Origin: Martensiomyces pterosporus
Taxonomy: Eukaryota; Kickxellomycota; Kickxellomycetes; Kickxellales; Kickxellaceae
Length of the DNA: 41,723 nucleotides
Direction of reading: 5' to 3'
Assembly: GCA_025201845.1 (NCBI GenBank)
Contig: MU603948.1
Span: 99,960-141,682, forward strand
The translations under genes were made by a program, and so were the position numbers. The notes under the pieces are model-generated. The model was not told the DNA's origin and did no database searches. It saw nothing but the letters and a program-made list of their open reading frames with translations. This document shows, piece by piece, positions 1 through 10,085 of this stretch (positions within the stretch are counted from its first letter, which is position 1; the number at the start of each line of letters is the position of its first letter).

Positions 1-571
1 CGCTGGTGAAACGAGACAGCAGCGGGCTGGTGAGCAGCCGAGCAAGGTCGCAGCCAGCACTGCTGTTGCCACCAGACGCAGCTGAGAGCAGCTGGACGAC
101 TCGGGGCAAGGCGTGAGCAGCACCTGTGGTGATGTCCTGGACAGCCTGCGGCCCCAGGGCACGCGTAGCAATGTGCATGTTGAGCAGGTGGGCCAGGTAG
201 CGGCGCACAGGGGATGGCAGGCACCCTGCGGCATTCTCCAGAAACACGCCATCAACGCCTCTGGGGTGAGAGGACAAGGATGGCACTGGCGCCAGTGCAG
301 CGTTGGTGCAGGCAGCAGCTCGCTGCAGCTCAAGGTCGTCGTAGGGGATGCGCTGGCGCTCAGCACTCAGCAGCCACGGGAACAAGCCGGCGTGGTAAGT
401 AGTCGGGCACGACTCACAACGCGGAATCGGCGTGTGCTCGTCATAAAGAGCTGGCCGCACAAAGCCATCGGGCAAGATGCGGGCTGAGGTCACTAGGCGG
501 CGTGGGTTTGCTGCTATTCCAGAAAGCCCAGTGCCTGCCTGCATTTGTGGTTTTTGCTTTGTAGCAGCCAT
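1..571 (-). CDS. Unrecognised protein, 5' part only (runs off window start)
   Basis: The complement strand reads open from an ATG at 571 to the window edge, giving at least 190 codons without a stop; the 3' end is missing. I do not recognise the family. The protein starts MAATKQKPQMQAGTG and has a short Cys pair (RCESCP, about residues 51-56). The rest is rich in Ala, Leu and Pro (for example RRYLAHLLNMHIATRALGPQ) and looks like a soluble, partly helical protein. No signal peptide or membrane segment is seen. The coding call rests on the uninterrupted frame, an ATG start and protein-like composition. An intron cannot be excluded. A short ORF set on the plus strand over the same bases looks like shadow. 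Confidence 0.5.
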   Translation of the reverse strand, partial: MAATKQKPQMQAGTGLSGIAANPRRLVTSARILPDGFVRPALYDEHTPIPRCESCPTTYHAGLFPWLLSAERQRIPYDDLELQRAAACTNAALAPVPSLSSHPRGVDGVFLENAAGCLPSPVRRYLAHLLNMHIATRALGPQAVQDITTGAAHALPRVVQLLSAASGGNSSAGCDLARLLTSPLLSRFTS

Positions 572-1880
572 GGGACTGCTACTATCCTTGCACTTTGTGG
601 TCAGAGCGCGGCCAGTGACTGCTGAGCTGACCTTTGCTTGCAGCCACTTGCTCGACAGAGCAGCGGTGCCATAGTGCGAAGGTAGATGCATGTGGAGCAT
701 TGGCATAATTAACAGGGGTGATGTGTATGTAGGATGGGTTGGTGCTGGAGCTAGGATATGCTCTGAGTTTGTATGCGATACTAGAAAGAAATGGAGGCAG
801 AGATGTCAACGGGTGAAAAGTGGGTGGTACTCAGCGTGGCTGTGGCATTGCACATGAGATGGATACACGCAAGAACCAAGGGTGTGTTGTATAAAGGCAA
901 AGGCTGTTCCTTACAGGTGTGCGGAAAATAGATCCCCAGCTTGAGGATGGATAGAGAAAAGAAGCGCGGGTTTGAGCATGGAAGAGGTGCTGGGCAAAGA
1001 GAAGAGATATGTAGTCTCCAGAGCATGGCTTCGTGAGTGGAAAGTTTTAATCCGAGGCGCGGCGACCAGCATTTATTGCACTGTCCAAAAGCAGCATGGT
1101 GACGTCAAAATCGCCCTTGCCCGCATTTATTTGGGGAGGGGAATCAGTGAGCGGCCAGAGTGGCCCACAGCACAATGACGCCTAACTAACGTCAGACAGG
1201 AGACAAAAGGGCGGTTTGAGCTGGCCCCGCGCTGAAGCCCAATTGCATTGGGCACGGACAGTGAGAGCCAAGGGGCATTCGCTGTGTGCGAACGTGTTTC
1301 ATCAGTCCTGCGCACACCTGGTGAAACCAAGGGGGCGCTTTGTTGTATGCCTGCACTGCTGCTGTGCTGAAGCACGGTCTCAGCACTATTCGAGGAGAGG
1401 GTGCAGGAGAGCGGACGGGGCACCGCCGCTGTTTCTCGATGGCAAGCGCCAAGAAATAAGCAGCGGCCGAGCCAGGCTGCACTAGTAAGCCACGCAGGCA
1501 GCTCACAGTGCAGAAGCCATGGCTGGTAAGGCTCGCCCAATTGCCGCGCTGCACCTGCATAAACAAAATGCACCAGGCCATGGTCGCCGTGGCCAGAGCG
1601 GACTGTGCAGGGATACCCCGGGCGCGCATGACCTGTGGATACAGCTGAGGCTGCTCTGCCCCTAGCCTGGCGAGTCTGCCAGCTGTTTGCACGTGCTGCC
1701 AATGCCGACCTCATGCCAAACACGAAACAGTGTCTGGTGGCTTCAGTGGCAGTGTTCTTGACCAAAGAAGCCTGCTATGAAAAGGATATGGAGTGGTTAT
1801 TGTGTAGCCTGTGAAAAAAAGTAAGAAAAGCAGTGCTGGAGAATATTGGCATTGAGCGTGGCTAGCTGCTCCCTCTGAGG
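572..1880. other. Intergenic, no gene supported
   Basis: About 1.3 kb between the start of the unknown gene and the end of GET3. The longest open frame (complement of 1127-1765) begins with a non-ATG codon, has low-complexity Ala/Arg/His content and no recognisable domain, so I treat it as non-coding. A perfect CRE-type palindrome lies at 1100-1107. Nothing else was seen. Confidence 0.5.
1100..1107. promoter_or_regulatory. CRE-like palindrome TGACGTCA
   Basis: A perfect 8-bp TGACGTCA, the classic binding site of CREB/ATF-type bZIP factors. It lies about 530 nt upstream of the start of the unknown gene at 571. Eight bases can occur by chance, so function is inference. Confidence 0.25.
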
Positions 1881-2858
1881 CTACTTGGGAGGCTGGAAGG
1901 GCTCAAGAAGAAGCTTGGAGAACGTCTTGAGCTTCTCCACGCCACGCACCTCGTGTGTCAGGAGAGGCAGCAGCGTGATGTGGAAGTCCTCGTAGAGATC
2001 AAAGATCTGCTCCAAGTACTTTTGCTGCATCTTGTGTCGCACCTGGCACTGATCGCAGTTCGAGTCTTTGGGCGGGAACAGCAGCTGGTTGACGACAATG
2101 TTGTGTGTGTCAATGTTCCCGTTGGTGAGCTCCTGAACCAGACGCTCAGTCTCGTACAGCGAGAGGAACTCGGAGATGCACACGCAAACAAAGGTGGTCT
2201 TGTCAGGGTCCTGGAATTGCTGGTTGACCTCGTTGATGACGGCGCGCATGCTCTCGAGCTTGGCGAAAATGTCCTCGTGGTTGGCGCTGACACCCATCAT
2301 TCCAGACATCTGCTGCATCATAGGGCCGAACCTGCCAGAGAGCTGGGACACCTTGGCAAGCGCCTTCTCCAAGACCGTGGGGAACGAGAGGAACCGCAGG
2401 GTGTGGCCAGTGGGTGCCGTGTCAAAGATGATGACCGAGTACTCCATCGACTTCACCAGCTTCATCACCTCAGCAAAGCCCATCGCCTCGTCCACGCCAG
2501 GAATCGCGAATGCCAAGTCCTGCATGATCGAGTTCATTGCGCTGTTGTCGGCGCTCTCAATCATCTCCTGGATGCTGCTCGTGGGATCAATCTCCATACA
2601 GTACAGGTTGTCAAACCCCTTAACCAAGGTTGGGTCCTTGCTGAACTTTTGGCCAAATGCATCCGACAGGTTGTGCGCGGGATCGGTCGAGATCAGCAGA
2701 ACGCTCTCACGCGCAGCGGCCATCTGGACAGCAAGCGACGAGCTGGTCGTGGTCTTGCCCACGCCGCCTTTGCCTCCAACAAACACCCACTGGAGCGACT
2801 TTTGGTCGATGACGTTCTGAAGCGACGGAGTGAGCGGCTGGTATTCGTCGTCGGACAT
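1881..2858 (-). CDS. GET3: GET3/ASNA1 ATPase, tail-anchored protein targeting
   Basis: A single-exon gene of 325 residues, the normal GET3 length. GET3 is a cytosolic homodimeric ATPase that receives tail-anchored membrane proteins and delivers them to the ER GET1/GET2 receptor. Visible motifs are the deviant Walker A P-loop GKGGVGKTT at residues 29-37, the switch I region with [10 protein letters not shown] (about 59-68), a Met-rich groove segment ([11 protein letters not shown]), and the CDQC zinc-binding pair that bridges the dimer. The ATG at 2858 begins MSDDEYQPL, and the stop is TAG at 1881-1883. The complement strand carries a long open frame that is only a shadow of the biased codon use. 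The neighbours do not share its pathway, though several other genes in the window also serve the ER. Confidence 0.97.
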   Translation of the reverse strand: MSDDEYQPLTPSLQNVIDQKSLQWVFVGGKGGVGKTTTSSSLAVQMAAARESVLLISTDPAHNLSDAFGQKFSKDPTLVKGFDNLYCMEIDPTSSIQEMIESADNSAMNSIMQDLAFAIPGVDEAMGFAEVMKLVKSMEYSVIIFDTAPTGHTLRFLSFPTVLEKALAKVSQLSGRFGPMMQQMSGMMGVSANHEDIFAKLESMRAVINEVNQQFQDPDKTTFVCVCISEFLSLYETERLVQELTNGNIDTHNIVVNQLLFPPKDSNCDQCQVRHKMQQKYLEQIFDLYEDFHITLLPLLTHEVRGVEKLKTFSKLLLEPFQPPK

Positions 2859-5543
2859 TGCTATTGTGATGCCTGCTGTGTGTCTTCTACAGAAGGTGTG
2901 AGATTAGGTCAGATTAAAAATAGAGCAGAGCCGCGCTGCTGGATTGCAAAAGGACAAGTACACGTATATGAACACTGCAAGCTGCGAATAGAGACAAAGA
3001 AGGAAACAAAAGGCCAGGTGCCGCGCAGGGCGCTTTCTGCTAGTGCAATGTATTGAAAAGCTGCAAATGCGCAACGAGGGAAGTTCACGGAACACCGTGG
3101 ACGGCACAGACTGGCGGGCACTAAGAGCCTAAGTAAAAAAACTGGCCGCTGAAGCACTGCCGCTTTCTCCCGAGCTTGAGGATTAATCGCAATTGCGTAA
3201 CCGATCACCAAGCGCCGGCCCAATCAAACTGGGTCTTGCCAGCCTTTGGCCTATGCAGCGCTATCCTCTGGCAAGGCTTGCGCCGCCAAACTGCACACAT
3301 GCTCGGCACGAAAAAATGCCGCTGATTCTGCTGCATGTCTGTGGCATCGCCGAGATGGAAGTAATTGAAAGGCGTTGCGCATTCTATGGAATGCTGGTGT
3401 GCGCTTGGCAGAATCCTCTGAGCGGTGAAGATGCCTCGCCACCATTGCGCGTCGGGATAATTAGTTAATGGCAGGGCGGGATAGTGCACATACCTTCGCA
3501 TTGTACCTTCGGTGTAGCATGCCAGTGACAGGAGCGCCCGCACCTGAACAGCAGCATGTCTGGGGGAGATGAAAGGACAGGTGTTTGGAGTGGTTGCCAG
3601 CGCACCACAACATGGCTGCCAGAGGCATATGACCCAGCCACATTTGGGGAAGCATGGTTGGAAAGCACATGGCTATCCCCTTTGAACAAAAGGCGGGGCT
3701 GCAAGAGAAGCTGCAGAATGTGGAATTCTCTCGAGAGAAGAGACTGGGCTGTCGAACCAACTGCATCATGCCAAACGGTGGTGTGGGATGTGACCACAGG
3801 GGCAGCGTTCATCAGGTTGCAATTGTTTTAGTTGCCACCTTTGTTGGTCAAGCAGCATGAGGAATCTCACACGAAACACACTAGCAGCGTTCTATTTGCG
3901 AATACCTTTTCTGCTCAGGGATAGCGGGGGTCGCGCACTTTGCGTAATAAATGTGCCTTCAATGCCATTGAGGCGCATTGACGCTTTATTAACAATAATA
4001 TTTTTGCACAGCAAAGAAATAATTGCAGTCTGACGAAGCGCGCTATGCGAGCCGCAACCGCTATTGAGAACGCGAAATTAACGCGTGTTGTATCCTCTGA
4101 AATCCAGCATGTCAACTGCTGCTGGTGCCAAGGGCCACAGAATCAGTGCTGACCAACAACGCTGAGTGTCCCCTGCATTCCAAAGCGTGCACAGATATTC
4201 TGCGGTTGTCTGCATGCTAGCTATCACTACAGGTATAAAATACAACCGATGTGTGGAAATGTGCGAACAGAATGGCGAGAACACCACATATGCAAAAAGC
4301 GCTATCTCTGCATTCAGCTTTGAGGCAATCAACCAAGAATAGTGACTAGCAGTCGCGGCATATACGTTCTGCAGACCCGCAAAGGTAAACCACAGCCATA
4401 CAGCGCCATACACTTGCAGAACCACCACTGTTTAGCGCCCTCGCACACTGCCACCACCATCTCTAAATGCAAGAAAAACATGCAGTTGATATTTGGCCAC
4501 ACGCTTGCCAGAATATCGTGAGCCCCCGGCTGTTCCATTGAACGTGCCACCGCTGGAAGAAAAATGCTGGCAATATGCTTGCAATGTAATGACAATAAAC
4601 GAGCAGATTGAGCAGCTACACCTCATCATGTGTGGTGTGCGTTGCAGCAAGTGGCCTGCATATCCGCTTGCCTGGTATGGCCAGTTACGCGGTCGCACAT
4701 CTTTCTGCTGTTATTGAAACCTGAAGGAAGCAATGCTCACTCATTACATGGTAGAGCCCCGTAGAAAGAAAAGAGTGCTACTTTTTAGCACCCTCTCTAC
4801 TGAATTGCTGCTAATTACTTTTTTTTTATACAAAGCATTCTCGCTAAACTTGCACAAGTAGTGTAGGTACAAAGGAAGATACCAACAATAACCCCTATAT
4901 AGCTGGTATTCTTTTTCAAGGTGGCCGCCCTGCACCTGCTGCTGACACAATTGCAAATAGGAAAAAGAAGCAGCTAGCAAAAGCCTGCCTGTCTGCTGCT
5001 GTGTGCAGCTGAACCACAAGGAAAGACAGATAATTCCGTTTGCTTCAATTGTCACAGGTCGTCGCCAGGCTGTGTAGAGGTATGCCACATATCACAGGTC
5101 CCCAGTTTTATCCCCTCTCGACATGTCCTCTCCCTCCTTTGTCACTTGATTTGTCCATGCCCGCCCTACCTATCGTATGCCGGCCTGTACCTCCCACATC
5201 ACCAACAATGTCGCCACTGCATTGTCCCCTTCTTGCTGCTTCGTGCGGCGGCACACCACCACTACTCAAATATCGAGACGCAGGCTGTGGCTATGCACAC
5301 TTTGGTAGCAATGCTGGTGGTAGCTGTAGCAGAAAGAAAGAGGTGGTGAAGACGTAATCTCCTTTGTATCGCCACTCAATTGCAGCTTCCAGCCAGCCCT
5401 CGTCGTAATTACATACTCCACCTGAATTTCTGTGTCGCAATAGGATAAAAGCTGGTACTTGCGCTCGCTATCATTATCGTATAGCTGGTCTATAACGTCA
5501 AAAAAAAGTACAGCAGCAACCATTCAGTTGGCTGCCCGTCCAA
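2859..5543. other. Long intergenic stretch, one doubtful coding relic inside
   Basis: About 2.7 kb between the start of GET3 and the start of the HMG-box gene. Many short overlapping frames occur on both strands, but none has an ATG start, domain content or splice logic I can support. The exception is the membrane-protein-like segment at 4078-4650, described separately. The part next to 2858 must hold the GET3 promoter, and the part next to 5544 the HMG gene promoter or leader. No TATA box is convincing for either. Confidence 0.45.
4078..4650 (-). pseudogene. Possible degraded or unresolved membrane-protein gene
   Basis: On the complement strand, an open frame ending at 4078 (116 codons, open only from about 4431 and lacking an ATG) reads like a polytopic membrane protein. 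It has stretches such as IALFAYVVFSPFCSH, YFIPVVIASMQTTAEYLC and ALILWPLAPAAVDML. A second frame just upstream (about 4455-4610) reads YIASILPAFFFQRWHVQW followed by NSRGLTIFWQACGQIS, which faintly resembles the P..F..W....S.GL pattern of PQ-loop proteins. The two frames could be exons joined by an intron I cannot place cleanly, or a frameshifted relic. Hydrophobic frames also arise by chance, so confidence is low. Confidence 0.2.
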
Positions 5544-8500
5544 ATGCCCGCACACGCAGACGAGTGGTGCAGCGCAAACATGGTGAACACATCCAGCGTG
5601 CTTCCACTCGGCGAACTCGGCTCTGAGCAAAGTGGATTAGAGATTGGCAGTATTATGCAGGAGCGCCCGAATGCCTCGCACCGCCTGGCGCACACAGAGG
5701 CAGCAGCGGCAGTAGCAGCAGCAGCGGCTACTCAGCAAACGCCGCAGCAGCCAGAAAAATGCATGGCGATTGGCGAGGTTTCCGGTGCCTCTTTGCAAGG
5801 CTGTGAGAGTGGAAAGGATAGCGTGGCACCGACCACCTTTTCCTTGCCTTTGCAGCCTGACCAGCTCGGGAGTATGTTTGGTCTGGCGTCAACAGCCACC
5901 ACAGCAATAGCAGCACATACCGATGTAAGTGGGCAAAATATAAATTGAGATGCCTGAGGGCCGGAAGGGTTCCGTGCTTTCCTACAGTTTGAGATGCGCG
6001 CTTTTACTGCTAATGCGATCGAAATCACCATCGTGGATTGTGCTGGTTCTGCTCTTCGCATTTCCATTTCACTAGTCGCCGCTCCAGGCAATGGGGCTGC
6101 TGGCATCGAATCCAGTGCCAATGGCAGATGTGCTACATATGGTCCCCTCTGCATCGTCCATACTTGGCCTCAGCACGCATATCGATGGCGTGGGACTTGA
6201 ATCTGCTGCCAGCCAATTCATTCGCCGGACACAGTCAGAAAGCCATCTATATCACGGGTGCAAGAAAGACGCCCTTGCGCACGCGGTCGACAGCCATGGC
6301 AATCATGGTAAGAACATTGTTCATATTCACGCATTGCTGGCATTGTTTCCCCGTGTATTTGGTGCTGTGGCCACTGCTTCCAGCATATCTGGATGCAGTG
6401 GGATGTTGAAAGATGTGTGCAGCGAGAAATGGCATGAGAGCAAAGGCTTGAGCACCAAAAGGAAATGTTGGCCACAGTGTCCCGTCGCATCTGCCAGCCC
6501 TATCCTCTGCTCCTGCCCACCAATCCCGCTTCGACAAAAATCCAGCTGTCCAGCACTACGCTTGCGAATAGCTACGCATGGCCAATACTGGCGAAATCGC
6601 TGACATGGGCTATGTATCTGTACATCCATGGTGTTTCGCTTGATAGGCACAGGAAACTCGGCAGAATATTCGAATGGTCGTAATTGCGACCATGGAGGTG
6701 TTTTGAATGCTGCTAATATCAGCAACTTCATTGCTTCGGAATCGAATGGCTCTAAAAGCGCCAGCGACTGCACAGCCCCTGTCGTAGACACAGCGCATAG
6801 CTCTCTGTTTCGGCTGGCCAGCACACAGACACAGTGGAGTCCTGGCCTTGTATCAAGCCTCCAAACCGCCACGGGCACTTCTGAGTTACACGCCATGCCA
6901 TCACAGAGTGCACTGCCTCAAACCTCCTGCAGCACTTCCCAGTCTTTTAATTCTATTGCGCCTTCAGCAGCAGCAGCAGCAGCAGCAATTCAACCCCTAG
7001 ATGAGGTCGCCCTTGCTGCTGCTTCAGCACTTGCTGCTGCCGCCGCCGCGGTTGCCACGAATGCTAGCAGCACTGTGAGTAACGAGTCGGCCCCTGAACA
7101 AAAGCACAATCCAGCAGCCACATCAAATAACACACCCACCATTCCCTTTTCTTTAGGGAGCGGCGAGTCAAATACTAATAGTGCAGTTGCCTCGTCCTCT
7201 GCCAGGGATATCCTTTCTCCGCATCTGTATCAGTCTTTCCGCCTCGTGTCTAATATGGATAATTTCCCCTCTTTTGATAGCTTGGCCCCGCCATTCCAGG
7301 CGCTGAACACACCGCAGCAGCAGCAGCAACAGCAGCAGCCAGAGCGCCAGTCGCTTGAGCAGCCCATGCACTCGGCCAGGAATGGAGAGTCCCTATCAAA
7401 CATAACACACCTGCTACTAGATGTTCCTGGCCTTGGCAGCTCCTCTGGCTCAGATATTCTCCCGGCAACATCAGCAGCATCCCTGCCACTTCCTCACATG
7501 GCTGCTGCCAACAACACCGGGAACTACCCGCTCTCTCTCGACCCCACAAACTTGGCAGACTCATCCGCATTTGCAAACATTGGCGACAGCATGGCCGGGA
7601 GCAGCAGCAGCGGCGGCACCGGCGTGGCCGAGGACACTGGTATGCTAGGCTCGCAGCAAGCATCCGTATTTCCATCGCTTGCCACGGGCAGCATCACACT
7701 GCCCGCGCCATTGGGCCAGGCTGGGGGCAGCACTGGCAGTTTCATATCCAGCCCAATGGGCACACCACTTAATGGCTTCTCCGGGCCAGGCGCACCACCG
7801 CAGCCGCAGCAGCCTCAACAAGGGCCGTCGCATTCCGGAACACCACTAATCCCACATGCGCGGCCATACGGGATGGTGTTTGGCATGCCTGCATTTCCGG
7901 AACCACGCGTGCTATACGAGGACCGCATCCCGATCCCACCGCTCCAGCATCCAGGCGGAAATTGGCTACGCATAAGGCAGCCAATAGACTATGTCGCTCC
8001 GCTAAAAAAGCCAATGAACTCGTTCCTACTGTATTCAGCAGAGCGCCGTGTCCAGCTCCGACAGACAAACCCCGACTTGAATACTACGCAGCAGAGCACC
8101 ATCCTTGCGGGCGAATGGGCCAATCTACCAGAAGAGGAAAAGGAAAGATACCGAGCGGAGGCAAAGAGGCTGCGCGATGAGTACAACGCCAGGCGGGCAG
8201 AGCTGAGTTTGAAGCTCCAGCAACAGCTGAACCAGCAACACCTCAACCTAAACCTTGGTCACCCACCACCACCACAACCACCACCGCCGCCGCCGCCTCC
8301 TCCCCCCCATGGACCACCGCCTCCACATCCGCCTCCCTTGGACATGCTGGATGCTAGTGTCGTGCCTGGAGAGCATTCTGGCCATTTCGGGCTCCAGCAG
8401 CCGTTTGCTGGAGCAAACATGCATTTGCGATGCACACCCTTCACGCAGCTCCCGCCGGTGACTCCGCAGATTCCGCACACTCCACACATCCCGTTCACGC

Positions 8501-9670
8501 AACCAGTGCAGGACGAGCAGCAAAGCCAGGCCCACGCAGTGTTTGGCGCCATGGCCGATCCGTTTCAAGTAGACAATGCCTTCTCAACGCTGGACAACGC
8601 TGGCACTGCTGGGCTAAGCCATAGCCACTCGCTCAGCTTTGGCAACCAGGTGTCTCAGTATCAAGACATTGGGCCACAGAGCGGAATTCCTGGAGACGAC
8701 CCTGACAGCCGTGGCATTGGTAAGCATGCACAGTTTTGCCTTGGCACTGACTATCCACCCACGCACACGCCTTGCTATAAACGGCATTGCTGCTTTTATA
8801 TATGCTGCAATCTCTGTAGAAGACAAATGGCCGGACCTTGGGCTGATCAACACGGATATGTTTCAAGACGGCAGTGCCACGATCCAGCCGTACGGATTGG
8901 GGCGCTCTCCGTCAAGCATGTCCCAGTACACGCATTCAGAACTCCAGCAGCCACGTCGGCAGCAGAAGGAAGGGCAGCCCATGCATGCCGGCCAGTTCAA
9001 CGCAGCTGGTGGCTTTTTTGCAGATTCGCTGGATAATGCCATGCACGCAGGGCAGTTTGCCGACAAGACACTGCAAGACATCGGCGGCGGGCTTTCGGGC
9101 ATGGAGGCTGTTGGGATACATTCATCAGCCTCATACGCGAGCTTTACTGACATTGGGACCATGCAGAGCGCTGAAGGTGGCGGTGCCTTTGATCGCAATC
9201 GTGTACCAGCGAAGGAACCTGGGTCCAGCGAAGCACATGCCGCGGATCGCAAAACCAGCGGCACAATAGCTGCCGGACCCACGGCCCATGAAGGCAGCAG
9301 TGAGGTTGGCACGAGTAGCAGAAATGCCAGCAGCAACACTGGTGGTGGCTTCAAGCCTCGTGGCCGCCTGTCCAGCCCTGTTAAGCGCGCACGCAAAAAG
9401 AGCAAGAAAGACCCTGATGCACCAAAGCACCCAATGTCGGCGTTCCTATACTACCTGACCTCTGAGAGACCACGGCTGGCGGACCAGCTGAGCGACATGA
9501 GCATTGGCCAGCAAACAAAAGTCATCGCAAAGCGGTGGAAGAGCTTGGATGAGTCCGACCGAGCGCCCTGGGAGAAGCTGGCCAAGCACGACAAGGACCG
9601 ATATGCCCGTGAGCGGCGAGAGTACCACAGCGAATCGAGGCATTCGGCTACCCCCGCTGCTCCAAATTGA
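5544..9670 (+). CDS. Nuclear regulator with two HMG boxes and long disordered tracts
   Basis: Best model: exons 5544-5924, 6076-6307, 6653-8719 and 8820-9670, all phase-compatible, giving 1176 residues. Introns begin GTAAGT, GTAAGA and GTAAGC. HMG box 1 (about residues 656-725, from KKPMNSFLLYSAERR to KRLRDEYN) resembles the sequence-specific SOX/MAT type. HMG box 2 (about 1090-1162, KDPDAPKHPMSAFLYYLTSE) resembles the NHP6/HMGB type and follows a basic stretch KRARKKSKK, a likely nuclear signal. Between and before them are poly-Ala (6964-7064), eight Gln codons (7315-7338), a Pro-rich run (8263-8337) and Ser/Gln/His-rich sequence, probably disordered. The likely role is DNA bending or transcription control. 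The intron at 6308-6652 is long (345 nt) and may hide a small exon. The first ATG could instead be 5580. The ATG at 6628 lies inside the predicted intron. Confidence 0.85.
7315..7338 (+). repeat. (CAG/CAA) tract encoding eight glutamines
   Basis: Eight consecutive Gln codons (CAG except one CAA) within the HMG-box gene, in the disordered region upstream of HMG box 1. The CAA interruption should reduce slippage. A GCA/GCAG-rich poly-Ala segment lies about 300 nt upstream. Confidence 0.9.
8263..8337 (+). repeat. CCA/CCG-rich tract encoding a proline-histidine run
   Basis: An imperfect CCN repeat directly after HMG box 1 that encodes a run of Pro broken by Gln, His and Gly. It is likely a flexible linker or a profilin/SH3/WW-type docking segment. 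Its length may vary between strains. Confidence 0.85.
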
Positions 9671-10085
9671 TGCCGGCAACTTGTGGCTGCGTGCGGGTGC
9701 TTATCTTTCATGCAGACCGGCTGCCATATCATTGCCATTGCAGTCAACCGTTTCATATACTCTAGTTACAGATACTTACTTGAATCTCATTCGTACACCA
9801 CCTACGGCTGTTCCTCGGCAAACACAGCAATTGATATTAATTTACCGAGAACAAGCAAAGATAGACATGTAGATAACAAGTGGGAAAACAAGCGCATACA
9901 GCGAGTAGATCGGAGGGAAAGACAAACAGAGAGAAACGAGAAAGAGGGAGAGGATGGCTATGCGGCATTGTGGTTAAGGGGGTGCTAAGGGCAAGAATAC
10001 GTCGTACATAGTTTACAAAAGAAAGACCAAGAGAGTGGTTATGTGTGGACAGACGAGCGTGCCGAGGAGCTGAGAGAATCACGGC
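9671..10085. other. Convergent 3' intergenic region
   Basis: About 415 nt between the HMG gene stop (+) and the kelch gene stop (-). It holds both 3' UTRs. It is AT- and purine-rich (9890-9960, GAGA-type). No gene was seen. Confidence 0.6.

Noticed and set aside
1127..1765. 212-codon minus-strand open frame
   Set aside because: Starts with a non-ATG codon, overlaps another long frame, and has no domain or splice logic.
1953..3056. 367-codon plus-strand open frame opposite GET3
   Set aside because: Shadow of GET3; no domain, and it runs into non-coding sequence.
6628..6652. ATG at 6628 as start of the HMG-box gene
   Set aside because: The upstream exons 5544-5924 and 6076-6307 are protein-like and phase-matched to an acceptor at 6652, so this ATG lies in the intron.
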